DNA of 64,000 nucleotides from Clostridia bacterium. GTDB lineage: Bacteria; Bacillota; Clostridia; TANB77; CAG-508. Shown piece by piece: positions 19,107 through 28,796 of this stretch. Under the pieces are notes generated by a model. The model searched no databases and was not told where the DNA came from. It worked only from the letters and a program-made list of their open reading frames with translations. Where the stretch lies: positions 166,187 through 230,186 of the forward strand of contig JAGAIV010000040.1 of assembly GCA_017626365.1 (NCBI GenBank). The letters are read 5' to 3'. Each line of letters opens with the position of its first letter. Position 1 is the first letter of the stretch. The position numbers and the translations under genes were made by a program.

Positions 19107-19961
19107 ATGGTTATAGATCAAATTCGAAAGGTAAACAAAAAAGAAGAACAAATCCCAAATCGCAGTGCTAGTGATATGTTAGTGGGAAAATGGGTAAAAT
19201 GTGATGCTTGTGGAGAGATTATTTATAAAGAAGAATTTCATGAAAATTTAGGAGTATGTTTCAATTGCGGAAAACATTTTAGACTTTCTGCAAGACGTAG
19301 AATAAAGCAAATTGCAGATGAAGGAAGTTTTGAAGAAATCGCAAAAGGAATTAAAACAAAAGACCCCTTGCAATTTGAAGGATATGTTAAAAAATTAGAA
19401 CAACTAGAAGAAAAGACACAAATTGAAGAAGCAGTTACAACTGGAATTTGTAAAATTAATGGAGAAAAAACGGTAATTGCTGTTATGGATGGAAATTTCC
19501 TAATGGGAAGTATGGGGAGTGCAGTAGGAGAAAAAATAACAATTGCTATTGAAGAAGCAATAAAACAAAAATTGCCAATTGTTATATTTTGTGTTTCTGG
19601 TGGTGCAAGAATGCAAGAAGGAATCATATCTCTTATGCAAATGGCAAAAACATCAAGCGCAATTGCAAAATTAAATGAAGAAGGATTATTATATATATCT
19701 GTTTTAACAGACCCAACAACAGGTGGAGTAACAGCAAGTTTTGCAATGCTAGGAGATATTATTTTGGCAGAACCTAATGCCTTAATTGGATTTGCAGGAC
19801 CAAGAGTGATTGAACAAACCATAGGACAAAAATTGCCAGAAGGATTTCAAAAATCTGAATTTTTATTAGAACATGGATTTATTGATAAGATAGTAGAAAG
19901 AAAAGATATGAAAGAGACACTATCACAAATTATAAAATGGCATACTAGTGAAAGGAAGTGA
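19107..19961 (+). CDS. accD: Acetyl-CoA carboxylase carboxyltransferase beta
   Basis: 284 residues. N-terminal C4 zinc ribbon (CDACGEIIY, then CFNCGKHF), then the crotonase-like carboxyltransferase core with [16 protein letters not shown] and SGGARMQEG. It pairs with AccA. RBS AAGGAGG, 12 bases after accC. Its 3' end contains the accA ribosome binding site. Confidence 0.97.
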   Translation: MVIDQIRKVNKKEEQIPNRSASDMLVGKWVKCDACGEIIYKEEFHENLGVCFNCGKHFRLSARRRIKQIADEGSFEEIAKGIKTKDPLQFEGYVKKLEQLEEKTQIEEAVTTGICKINGEKTVIAVMDGNFLMGSMGSAVGEKITIAIEEAIKQKLPIVIFCVSGGARMQEGIISLMQMAKTSSAIAKLNEEGLLYISVLTDPTTGGVTASFAMLGDIILAEPNALIGFAGPRVIEQTIGQKLPEGFQKSEFLLEHGFIDKIVERKDMKETLSQIIKWHTSERK

Positions 19962-19965
19962 GAAA

Positions 19966-20762
19966 ATGGCAAAAGTATCTGCTTGGGATAGAGTTGTTTT
20001 AGCAAGAAAAGCAACTAGACCAAAAGCCAGTGACTATATAGAAGCAATTACAGATGATTTTCTAGAACTACACGGAGATAGACTTTTTGGAGATGACAAA
20101 TCTATTATTGGTGGAATTGGTACAATTGAAAATCATGTTGTAACAATTATTGGACAACAAAAAGGAAAAAATACTAAAGAAAATATGGAATGTAACTTTG
20201 GAATGACAAATCCAGAAGGATACAGAAAAGCATTACGCTTAATGAAACAAGCAGAAAAATTTCGGAAGACCTGTGATTACTTTTATAGATACTCCTGGAG
20301 CATATCCAGGAATGGGAGCAGAGGAAAGAGGACAACGGAGAAGCAATTGCAAGAAATTTGATGGAAATGGCAAACTTAAAAGTACCAGTTATTTGTGTAG
20401 TTATTGGAGAAGGGTCAAGTGGAGGCGCACTTGCACTTGGCGTAGCAGACAAGATAATTATGCTAGAAAATGCTGTTTATTCTATTCTTTCACCAGAAGG
20501 GTTTGCATCAATTTTATATAAAGATGCAAGCAAAAATAAAGAGGCAGCAGAAGCAATGAAACTAACAGCAAAAGACTTGAAAGATTTTGAAGTAATTGAT
20601 ACGATTATAAAAGAACCTAAAAGTGGAATTGAAGAAGGATTCGAAGAGGTTACAAATAAATTAAAAAAAGAGATTTTAAAATGGATAAAAGAATTAGAAA
20701 AAATTTCTGAAGAAGAACGATTACAAAATCGTTATGAAAAATATAGAAAAATAGGAAGGTAG
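19966..20762 (+). CDS. accA: Acetyl-CoA carboxylase carboxyltransferase alpha, two CGG frameshifts
   Basis: About 264 residues read through two +1 shifts. The start at 19966 has AAAGGAAG ahead; an upstream in-frame ATG at 19948 lies before that RBS. Zero frame reads [20 protein letters not shown], then LMKQAEKF and meets CGG at 20263; skipping C gives [25 protein letters not shown] second in-frame CGG at 20336 follows; skipping C gives [38 protein letters not shown]. These are the family's most conserved segments. Without both shifts AccA, and hence ACC, would be lost in an otherwise complete fab operon. The gene overlaps nothing else, and fabI follows 10 bases later. Confidence 0.92.
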
Positions 20763-20771
20763 GAAAAAGAA

Positions 20772-21542
20772 ATGATATTACAAGGAAAGAAAATTTTAAT
20801 TATGGGAATTAGAAACAAATGGAGTATTGCTTGGGGAGTTGCACAAGCAGTAACAAATCAAGGAGGAGAAGTAATTTTTACTCATCATCCAATGGAAAAT
20901 ATGGAAAAATTACACTCATTACTTTCAGAAATTCCAGGGGCAAAAACATACCCATGTGATGCAGCATCTGATGAAAGTATTCAAGAAGCATTAAAGTTAG
21001 TAAAACAAAATCACGGAAAAATTGATGGAATATTACACTGTATTGCACATGCTAATACAGATGATTTAAGAAATGATTTCATTAAAACATCCAGAGAAGG
21101 ATTTGCACATGCATCTGATGTAAGTGCTTATTCACTAGTTGCAACGGCAAGACTTGCAAAAGAAGAAGACTTATTAAATGAAAATGCAAGTATTGTTGCT
21201 CTTACATACTTTGGTTCTGAAAAAGTAATGGAAGGATACAATGTAATGGGAGTTGCAAAAGCAGCTCTAGAAGCAAGTATTCGTTATCTATCAAAAGATT
21301 TAGGAGTAGATGGAATTCGTATTAATGCTATTTCAGCAGGACCAATAAAAACACTTTCAGCAAAAGGAATTAAAGACTTTGGAAGTATTTTAGATATTGT
21401 AGAACAAAGAGCACCATTAAAAAAGAATGTAACGCAAGTAGAAGTAGGAAATGTAGCAGCATTCTTATTTAGCTCATTATCTTCTGCTATAACAGGAGAA
21501 GTAATTCATGCCGACAATGGATTTTCTATTACAGGAGCATAA
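20772..21542 (+). CDS. fabI: Enoyl-ACP reductase (FabI type)
   Basis: 256 residues. SDR-like fold with NKWSIAWGVAQ (the variant Rossmann motif of FabI), and YNVMGVAKAALEASIRYLSKDLG containing the Tyr-x6-Lys pair that marks FabI. The C-terminus has ITGEVIHADNGFSITGA. It performs the last reduction in the elongation cycle. Many clostridia use FabK in this operon; here FabI closes it instead. RBS TAGGAAAAAG. Confidence 0.95.
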   Translation: MILQGKKILIMGIRNKWSIAWGVAQAVTNQGGEVIFTHHPMENMEKLHSLLSEIPGAKTYPCDAASDESIQEALKLVKQNHGKIDGILHCIAHANTDDLRNDFIKTSREGFAHASDVSAYSLVATARLAKEEDLLNENASIVALTYFGSEKVMEGYNVMGVAKAALEASIRYLSKDLGVDGIRINAISAGPIKTLSAKGIKDFGSILDIVEQRAPLKKNVTQVEVGNVAAFLFSSLSSAITGEVIHADNGFSITGA

Positions 21543-21621
21543 TAATGCAGTAAAATCATCTTGTAAAAAAATATAATCTATGCTAATATAATAACATCAT
21601 ACAACAAAAAGAGGGAAAATA

Positions 21622-22150
21622 ATGCCAGAGCCAATTGAAATAACAAATATGAAGAATAATAGTAGTAATAGAGAATATGTATTAAAAACAGTGAAAGAAA
21701 ATGGAAAATTATTAGAGTTTGCAGATGATAATTTAAAAAATGATAGAGAAATTGTTTTTGAAGCAGTAAAAAATAATCCTGAAAGTTTGGAATTTGCAAG
21801 TGATAATTTAAAAGCAGATAGAGAAATTGTATATGAGTCTGTTAGTAGAGTTCGGTTGGACATATTGTTATGCAAAACCTAAATTACTTTCAGATAAAGA
21901 ATTGTTACTTGCAGGGTTAAGAATAAGCGGGCAAATTTTGTATTATGCAAGTAGCCAGATGAGAGCAGATAAAGAAGTTGTGCTAGAAGCAGTAAAGCAA
22001 AAAGCAATTATTATAAAATATGCAAGCTATGAATTACGTAATGATAAAGAGGTTGCAATAGAAGCAATGAAACAAGATAAAAAATGTTTTGAATTTTTGA
22101 GTGAAGAACTAAAAAAAGATGAAGATATTTTAAAAATAAAAGAAGCTTAG
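21622..22150 (+). CDS. DUF4116-like repeat protein, CGG frameshift
   Basis: About 175 residues when one +1 shift is allowed. It consists of about six 25-residue alpha-helical repeats, each starting DREIV or DKEVV and containing (F/Y)AS-x-L/M, as in DUF4116 proteins. In the zero frame it meets CGG at 21853 after SVSRV and stops ten codons later. Dropping the C gives GWTYCYAKPKLLSDKELLLAG, which continues the repeat phase exactly. Function unknown; such repeats are seen in leucine-rich-like scaffold proteins. It lies between the fab operon and the cell-wall hydrolases and has its own RBS (AGAGGGAA). Confidence 0.75.
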
Positions 22151-22196
22151 TTTAAAAAAGAAAAAATAGGAAATACTGTATATGAAGGAGAATGTT

Positions 22197-24059
22197 ATGA
22201 GTAAAAAAACATTTCTAAAATATATAGTATTTTTTTGTTCATTTTTTATTATATTTTGTACAAAATCTGTAGCATCTACTAAAAAAGATGGAATTGAAAA
22301 CTTTCCAGAGTCATATAGGCCCTATTTGCAAGAATTAAAAAAGAAATATCCTAATTGGGAATTTACTGCATTATATACAGGACTAGATTGGAATTATGTT
22401 ATATCACAAGAATATAGAAATAACAAAAACCTAGTTCCATTATCTTATGCAGATGCATGGAAATGTACGGATAATGGAATCTATAATGTAGAAATTGATA
22501 AAGGTTGGGTAAATGCTTCCAAAAGAGCAGTTGAATTTACTATGGACCCAAGGAATTTTTTAAATAATGTACGCGTTTTTCAATTTGAAAAATTATCTTA
22601 TGACCCAAATACAAACTCCAAAGAAGGAGTTGAAAAGATATTATATGGAACAGAATTCTATAATAGAAATGTTAGCTACAAAAACCAAGCAGGACAAACC
22701 ATTAATATTCAGGAAAAATATTCGGATTTAATATGGGATTCTGCTATTTATTCTGGAGTTAGTCCATATCATCTAGCTTCTCGTATCAAACAAGAAGTAG
22801 GACCATTTATAACACATAATTCAATTAGTGGAACAGTTGCAGGTTATGAGGGGTTATATAATTTTTATAATATAGGAGCAACTAGTTCGACAGAGCCTTT
22901 AGGTGCTATTAAAAATGGATTACAATTTGCAAAAGATGGAAAAGGAGCTTCAGAAGCAACAAAAGCAAATTTGTTAATACCGTGGGATAGTCCACAAAAA
23001 GCAATTAAAGGTGGAGCTGTTTTTATAGGAAGTAGTTATATTGCTGTCGGGCAAAACACATTGTATTTACAAAAATTTGATGTAAATGATGATAGAGGTC
23101 CGGACTTGTTTTGGCATCAATATATGACAAATTGTTTAGCACCATATAGCGAATCAAGGGGAATATATCAAGCATATGAATCCAATGGAATGTTAGGTTC
23201 CTCCATACGATTTATTATTCCGGTATATGAAAATATGCCTCAATATATGACAGATAGTCCTAACATCATTGATTCCGATTATGTAGCAGATAACACGAAA
23301 ATGTATGCAAATGTTACAGGAACGTTAAATGTGAGAACAGGACCATCCACTTCATACGAAGTAATTACTGGAATTGACAGAAATCGAGTTATTACCAGAA
23401 TCAAAAAAGGAGTACAAAATGGGGAACGATGGGATAAAGTAGAATTAGATAATGGAATTGTTGGATATGTATTTCAAAGTTACTTAAAAGAAGTAATAGA
23501 GGAATCGCCTGAAGAAAATCCTATCGAGCCAGAAGTGCCAGAAGAAGAGCCAGAAGAGCCAGAGGAAAGACCAGAGGAAAAACCAGAAGAAACGCCAGAA
23601 ATTCCACCAATAGAATTACCAGAAGGTGCTATATTAGAATTTGATAAAAGTCTAAGAATAGAAGTAAATAAAATTAGTAATCTAAATACTGAGAAATTAA
23701 CAGTTTTCGAAATAAAGAAATTAATTAATACAAATCTTATAATGGAATTTTATAATGCACAAAATGAAAAATTAGTAGATGAAAACAAAGTTGGGACTGG
23801 TTCAAAATTAATCTTGAAAAATGAATTAGGAGAGATAATATATGAATATACATTTATTATATATGGGGATATAAATGGCGATGGAGAAATTAATTCTTTA
23901 GATGTTTTAATTTTGCAAAAGCATATTCTAGAAATAAAACAAATTACAGGAATTTTCTTAAAATCTGCCAATACATCTAAAAATGGTGAATTACCATCTT
24001 CACTAGATGTACTAAGAATACAAAAACACATTTTAGAAATAAAAATGATTGAGCAATAA
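22197..24059 (+). CDS. Glucosaminidase with SH3 and dockerin domains
   Basis: About 620 residues from ATG 22197, preferred over 22182 because AAGGAG lies at 22185-22190. Signal peptide (about 1-25), then an endo-beta-N-acetylglucosaminidase domain with YPNWEFTALYTGLDW, MDPRNFLN, SRIKQEVGP and AGYEGLYNFYNIGA. A bacterial SH3 domain follows (GTLNVRTGPSTSYEVI, about 370-430). A Pro/Glu linker made of PEEEPEEPEE-like repeats leads to a C-terminal dockerin (DINGDGEINSLD and a weaker second loop ending SSLDVLRIQKHILE). It cuts peptidoglycan glycan strands outside the cell. 12 bases upstream of the cohesin-like gene. No in-frame CGG. Confidence 0.87.
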   Translation: MSKKTFLKYIVFFCSFFIIFCTKSVASTKKDGIENFPESYRPYLQELKKKYPNWEFTALYTGLDWNYVISQEYRNNKNLVPLSYADAWKCTDNGIYNVEIDKGWVNASKRAVEFTMDPRNFLNNVRVFQFEKLSYDPNTNSKEGVEKILYGTEFYNRNVSYKNQAGQTINIQEKYSDLIWDSAIYSGVSPYHLASRIKQEVGPFITHNSISGTVAGYEGLYNFYNIGATSSTEPLGAIKNGLQFAKDGKGASEATKANLLIPWDSPQKAIKGGAVFIGSSYIAVGQNTLYLQKFDVNDDRGPDLFWHQYMTNCLAPYSESRGIYQAYESNGMLGSSIRFIIPVYENMPQYMTDSPNIIDSDYVADNTKMYANVTGTLNVRTGPSTSYEVITGIDRNRVITRIKKGVQNGERWDKVELDNGIVGYVFQSYLKEVIEESPEENPIEPEVPEEEPEEPEERPEEKPEETPEIPPIELPEGAILEFDKSLRIEVNKISNLNTEKLTVFEIKKLINTNLIMEFYNAQNEKLVDENKVGTGSKLILKNELGEIIYEYTFIIYGDINGDGEINSLDVLILQKHILEIKQITGIFLKSANTSKNGELPSSLDVLRIQKHILEIKMIEQ

Positions 24060-24070
24060 GGAGGATAAAA

Positions 24071-25403
24071 ATGAGAATTACGAAAAAACGAATTTATTTC
24101 ATTATATTATTTTTTCTGTGTTTACTGCTATTTACTACAAAATCGCAAGCTGCAGGAAATATCAGCTTAAAAGCGAATAAAACAAGTGTAACAGTGGGAG
24201 ATGAATTCAATATTAGTGTTAATTTGTCTGGAGCATCTGTTGCAACACTAACTACTCGAATTACAGTAGATACTAGCAAAGTGGACTATGTATCTGGACC
24301 GTCTAATACCAATTTTTCAGGAGGCAAAGTTATTTATACATGGACAGACCCAAGTGGTGGAGAAAATCCGAAAACAGATGGAACGATTGCAACATTTAAA
24401 TTTAAAGCAAAAGCTACTGGAACGGCAAGTTTTAGTGTTAGTGGTAACTTTTATACTCCGGATGAAAAACCAGTAAATCCAAGTTTTTCTGGAATAAGTA
24501 TTACGATAAAAGAAAAAGAGAGCACACCAGTAACACCGCCCCCAACACCAACGCCAACACCAACACCGAATCCACCAACAACAGGAGGTTCAGGAACTAC
24601 TGGGGGAACAACTACTGGAGGAAGTACAAACCAAGGGGGAACAAACCAGGGAGGAAGTTCAAGTTCTGGAAATACCACCACACAAACAGCAAGTACCAAT
24701 GCGAATTTAAAAGAACTGCACTTAAATGTAGAAGGACTAAGCCCAGCTTTTCAAAAAACAATTACAAAATACAATCTAATTGTAGGAGATAATGTAAATC
24801 AAATTACAGTAAATGCAATTCCGGAAGATACAAAAGCAAAAGTTCAAGTAACTGGGAATACAAATTTAAAAGCAGGAGTAAATGAAATTCGAATTACTGT
24901 TACAGCAGAAGATGGAAAAACGGTAAAAAACTATACCATTGAAGTGACCAAAACCCAAAATCCAGATTTAGCAAATGCAAACCTAGAAAATTTAGCAATT
25001 GAAAACGTCACATTAGAACCAGCATTTAGTCCAGATATTACAGAGTATAATGCTATTGTTAGTAATGATGTAGAGACTATTCATATACTAGCAGTACCAC
25101 AAATCGAAGGAGCAAATGTGCAAATAAATGGTGCGGATAATATACAATTTCGGAGATAATATTATAAGCGTTAAAGTAGTAGCAAAAGATGGAGTAACCG
25201 ATAAAGAGTATACGATTAAATTATATAAGACGACACTGGAAGAAGAAAATCGTGATGTTATGTTACTAAAGAAGGAAGAAAATCAGGAAGCGAAAAAGGA
25301 GAATAAAATAACAGCAGGACAAATTGTCTTTATAATTATCATAGCAGGTTCAACAGCAGGTGTAATTTATATGCTAATTCGAAAATATAGAATAGAAAGA
25401 TAA
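24071..25403 (+). CDS. Membrane-anchored cohesin-like protein, CGG frameshift
   Basis: About 443 residues with one +1 shift. Signal peptide to about 28, then a cohesin-like domain (about 29-150: ANKTSVTVGDEFNISVNLSG, ATFKFKAKATGTASFSVSG), a Pro/Thr and Gly/Thr/Ser linker (TPTPTPNPP onward), and two cadherin-like beta sandwiches. Zero frame meets CGG at 25151 after ADNIQF; skipping C yields GDNIISVKVVAKDGVTDKEY, which completes the second sandwich, then a C-terminal membrane helix (GQIVFIIIIAGSTAGVIYML) and basic tail. Without the shift the protein would lack its anchor. It sits directly behind a dockerin-bearing glucosaminidase. Of the three surface anchors in the window it is the best cohesin match. 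Confidence 0.82.
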
Positions 25404-25446
25404 AAAACAAGGTATCAAATAAAAAATTTGATACCTTGTTTTTTTA
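25404..25446 (+). terminator. Terminator
   Basis: AACAAGGTATCAAAT and ATTTGATACCTTGTT form a 15-bp stem followed by T7. Confidence 0.9.
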
Positions 25447-25477
25447 TATTACATTTTAATGACTTCACCAAAATTCA

Positions 25478-25507
25478 TTGACTTACAAATTACAACAATG
25501 ATATACT
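25478..25507 (+). promoter_or_regulatory. Promoter of second glucosaminidase pair
   Basis: TTGACT (25478-25483), 18-base spacer, TATACT (25502-25507), 48 bases before the ATG. Confidence 0.6.
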
Positions 25508-25555
25508 TATTGTATTAAAATTGGACAAATTTACTAATGAAATTGGAGGGTGAAA

Positions 25556-27298
25556 ATGTTGAAAAATGTAGCATTTTTCAAGATAAATAAAAAAATATTA
25601 TCAAGTATAATAGTTCTATTTATGATATTTTATAACGCAATGGGACTTTTAGAATATAGTTTCGCAGCAAGTAAAACATATACGCAGACAGTAAAAAGTG
25701 GAATAGAAGCATTCCCAGAAAGTTATCAATCATATTTAAAAGAAATACAAAAAGAACATCCAAATTGGACTTTTGATGCATATTATACAGGAATTGATTG
25801 GAATGATTTAGTAGCAAATGAAACAGATCATGGTCATAACAGAGTTCACCAAAGTTCAAATTCTTTATGGAAATGTAGCTGTGGAAATATTGCAACAGGA
25901 TATGCATGTGCATCATCAGATATCATAAAGTATTATATGGATCCAAGAAATTTTTTAAATAGTGACGTAAAAATATTTCAATTTTTAGAGATTTCTTATA
26001 ATGAAAAAATACATACAACACAAGGTATATCTAGTGTCATTAAAGGCACTTTTATGGAAAACAAAAAAGTAACCGTTACAGTAGATGGAGTAAGAAAAGA
26101 AATGTCTTATGAAGAAATCATATTAGAAGCAGCAAAACAAAGTAAAATGAGTCCGTATAGTATCGCAACGAAAATCATTCAAGAAGTAGGTTCAAAAGGT
26201 AGTGATTCTGTTAGTGGAACATATGCCGGATACGAAGGATATTACAATTTTTATAATTATGGAGCAACGGATGGAGGAAGTCCTATTGCAAAGGGATTAG
26301 AATATGCAAAAAATGGTAGTTCAAGCCAAACACAAGAACAAAAGAATAATGTGTTAATACCATGGAATGACCAATATAGAGCGATTATTGGAGGAGCAAA
26401 ATTGCTTGCAAATTCATACACAAATGCAGGACAAAATACAGCATATTTTTATAAATGGGATGTAGTTGGAACAACTATATTAAAATCTGGACAAACACAA
26501 GAAGTAAGCTCATCTAAATGTTTTGGACATCAATACATGACAAATATTCAAGACCCAACAAGCCAAACAAGTAAATTATATAATACATATGTTAACGCAA
26601 ATATTATTGATGAAAAATTGAATTTTGTTATACCAGTATATAATAACATGCCAAAAACAAATAAATTACCAACCAATCTTACAACAAATGATGGAAAACT
26701 ATATTATATGACTGGGACAGATGTAAGAGTTAGAAGTACACCATCTACATCAGGAACAGCACTTGCAGTTATGAATACATTAGATGAAATTGTTGCCGTA
26801 ATAGAAAGAAAATGTGCAAATGCAAATGGATATGACTGGGATAAAGTAAAAACATCTTCTGGTGTAGTAGGTTATATGGCAAGTAAATATCTATCACCTT
26901 GCGAAGAAGCAAAAAATGCGTTAATCGAAGGAAGTAATGTAAAGGCTATACCAAATGTAACAGTTAAAACAATGGTAAATGAATTAGAAATTACTTCATA
27001 TGAAGTAACAAAAGATGGAACAAAAATAGCAGAAACAGATAAGATTGGAACTGGTTATAAGTTAAAAGATACAAAGAATAACAAGGAATATACATTAGTT
27101 GTATTCGGAGATGTTAATGGAGACGCACAAATAACTTCAGCAGATTATGTAAGAATTAAAAATAAATTAAGAGGAACTATCACATTAAATGATAGTCAAA
27201 ATAAATCAGCAGATGTAAATGGGGATGGACAAATAACTTCAGCAGATTATGTAAGAGTAAAAAATGTTTTAAGAGGAAAAGCTAGCATTTCTATTTAA
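25556..27298 (+). CDS. Glucosaminidase with SH3 and dockerin domains (second copy)
   Basis: About 580 residues from ATG 25556 (GGAGGG at 25545-25550; the GTG at 25550 falls inside the RBS). Same architecture as the 22197 gene: signal peptide, glucosaminidase (HPNWTFDAYYTGIDW, MDPRNFLN, TKIIQEVGSKG, AGYEGYYNFYNYGA), an SH3-like domain (TDVRVRSTPSTSGTALAVM), and a dockerin with two good Ca loops (DVNGDAQITSAD and DVNGDGQITSAD). The Pro/Glu linker of the first copy is absent. A Cys cluster (WKCSCGNIATGYACAS) is an insertion relative to the first copy. It cleaves the glycan backbone of peptidoglycan outside the cell. Followed 25 bases later by a membrane-anchored partner. Confidence 0.87.
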   Translation: MLKNVAFFKINKKILSSIIVLFMIFYNAMGLLEYSFAASKTYTQTVKSGIEAFPESYQSYLKEIQKEHPNWTFDAYYTGIDWNDLVANETDHGHNRVHQSSNSLWKCSCGNIATGYACASSDIIKYYMDPRNFLNSDVKIFQFLEISYNEKIHTTQGISSVIKGTFMENKKVTVTVDGVRKEMSYEEIILEAAKQSKMSPYSIATKIIQEVGSKGSDSVSGTYAGYEGYYNFYNYGATDGGSPIAKGLEYAKNGSSSQTQEQKNNVLIPWNDQYRAIIGGAKLLANSYTNAGQNTAYFYKWDVVGTTILKSGQTQEVSSSKCFGHQYMTNIQDPTSQTSKLYNTYVNANIIDEKLNFVIPVYNNMPKTNKLPTNLTTNDGKLYYMTGTDVRVRSTPSTSGTALAVMNTLDEIVAVIERKCANANGYDWDKVKTSSGVVGYMASKYLSPCEEAKNALIEGSNVKAIPNVTVKTMVNELEITSYEVTKDGTKIAETDKIGTGYKLKDTKNNKEYTLVVFGDVNGDAQITSADYVRIKNKLRGTITLNDSQNKSADVNGDGQITSADYVRVKNVLRGKASISI

Positions 27299-27323
27299 AT
27301 AATATACAAGGAGGATAAATAAA

Positions 27324-28757
27324 ATGAATAAAAAGACTTTAAAGATAATTACAATATTTTTTATGACATTAATTATATGGATAGCATTAAATACAATTAG
27401 TGCTGCTGCATCGTTTGATGCTAGTATATCTAGCACAAATATTAAGGTTGGAGATACCGTTACCGTTACAGTAAAAGCGAATAATGCAGCGGGAATGTAT
27501 AGTGTTTCTGCCAATAATTCTAATATGTCAAAAGTTAGTGGAGATACATCAGAATTCTTGGAAAATAAATCAACAACTATTACATATAAAGCAGTAAAAG
27601 CAGGAACTACAACAATAACAGCAAAAGCTAGTGATATGACGGATTTAGATGATGATTCTAAACCTGTAACAGGAAGTAAGACATTTACAGTAACAATTAA
27701 GTCAAATGAAACAACTACTACAGAGCAACCAAAGCAAGAAGAACCTAAAAAAGGAACAATTGATACTTGCTATATAAATGGAATTAAAGTTAAAGAATAT
27801 CTAAATGTTACTAATAAAGATAGTGTTTCAGTAAAAGTAAATACTTCTACAAAAGAAGGTTTAACTATTTACAATAGCTTAACGAAAAAATCATACAAAG
27901 TAAAAAGTGGAGAAACAGCAAATGTTCAAATATTGGAAGGAACCAATACATTAACAATAACATTAGATACAGGAGCAAAAGCGACAAGAAAAATTTATAG
28001 CCAAAAAGAAGAAGAAGTTAAACCAAATGTTATTGAAGAAAAACCACAAGAAGAGGTAAAAGTTTTATTAAAAAGCTTATCAGTAAAAGGAGTAAAAGCT
28101 GAAGAGGATAAAATAGATCTTTCTTTTACACCAGAATTTTCTGCTGAAGTATATGAATACAAAATCTTATTAGATGAAACACTAGAAGATATTACAAAAT
28201 TAGACATTGAGGCAAAAGCTTCACAAGATGATTTTAAAGTTGAAATTACAGGAAATGAAGAACTTAAAGAGGGAGAAAATACAATTACGATTACAGTAAA
28301 ATCAAAAGATGGAAAAACAACTACTACGTATAAAATATTGGTTACAAAAGAAGCAAAAGTTGTACCAATTGTAGCACCTACTGTAGAAGTAGAACAAGAA
28401 GTTATTAAACCTTTATGGAATAGAACACAGCAAATTTTAATAACAGTATTTACAAGTATTATTGCATTAATGGGAATTGCATATGCAGTAATTGAATATC
28501 GCTACAAAAAAGAACCAGAAACTAAAATTCCAAATTCAGGAACAACTTTAGAAGAAGATATGAATAAAGAAGTAGAGGAAGACAAAATAGGAGAGATTCC
28601 TTTTGCAAAAGTTGGATTTGAAAAAGAAGAAGACAGCAAAGTAGATATTTTAAAAGAAGAAACACAACCTGAATTTAAAGATATAAAAGAACAAAAAAAT
28701 GCAAAGGAAGAAGAATTAAAAAAACAAACTAAAACAAAAAGAGGTAAACACTTTTAA
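27324..28757 (+). CDS. Membrane-anchored Ig/cohesin-like protein
   Basis: 477 residues. Signal peptide to about 28, an Ig/cohesin-like domain (STNIKVGDTVTVTVKANN to about 125), an extra beta domain, a cadherin-like sandwich (SLSVKGVKAEEDKIDLSFTP, about 255-355), and a membrane helix (about 375-398, ILITVFTSIIALMGIAYAVI). A long charged cytoplasmic tail of about 80 residues (Glu/Lys-rich) follows; this tail is longer than in the two related proteins and could contact cytoplasmic partners. RBS AAGGAGG. It forms the third pair with a dockerin-bearing hydrolase. Function inferred from context. Confidence 0.7.
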   Translation: MNKKTLKIITIFFMTLIIWIALNTISAAASFDASISSTNIKVGDTVTVTVKANNAAGMYSVSANNSNMSKVSGDTSEFLENKSTTITYKAVKAGTTTITAKASDMTDLDDDSKPVTGSKTFTVTIKSNETTTTEQPKQEEPKKGTIDTCYINGIKVKEYLNVTNKDSVSVKVNTSTKEGLTIYNSLTKKSYKVKSGETANVQILEGTNTLTITLDTGAKATRKIYSQKEEEVKPNVIEEKPQEEVKVLLKSLSVKGVKAEEDKIDLSFTPEFSAEVYEYKILLDETLEDITKLDIEAKASQDDFKVEITGNEELKEGENTITITVKSKDGKTTTTYKILVTKEAKVVPIVAPTVEVEQEVIKPLWNRTQQILITVFTSIIALMGIAYAVIEYRYKKEPETKIPNSGTTLEEDMNKEVEEDKIGEIPFAKVGFEKEEDSKVDILKEETQPEFKDIKEQKNAKEEELKKQTKTKRGKHF

Positions 28758-28761
28758 AAAT

Positions 28762-28796
28762 AAAACGACGAAATTTAATTTCGTCGTTTTATTTTA
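28762..28796. terminator. Bidirectional terminator
   Basis: AAAACGACGAAATT and AATTTCGTCGTTTT form a long stem between the converging 27324 gene and mutS2; A- and T-runs flank it on both sides. Confidence 0.9.

Noticed and set aside
19948..20762. accA, recN, mutS2, thrS, deoB as pseudogenes or split genes
   Set aside because: Each needs only removal of one C per site to give a complete family-length protein, and there are no other lesions. Annotating fragments would be misleading.
24536..24700. Short repeats near 24.5 kb as a CRISPR or satellite
   Set aside because: They are codon-level repeats of a Pro/Thr and Gly/Thr/Ser linker within the cohesin-like gene. No spacer-repeat structure is present, and no CRISPR array or cas gene was seen in the window.
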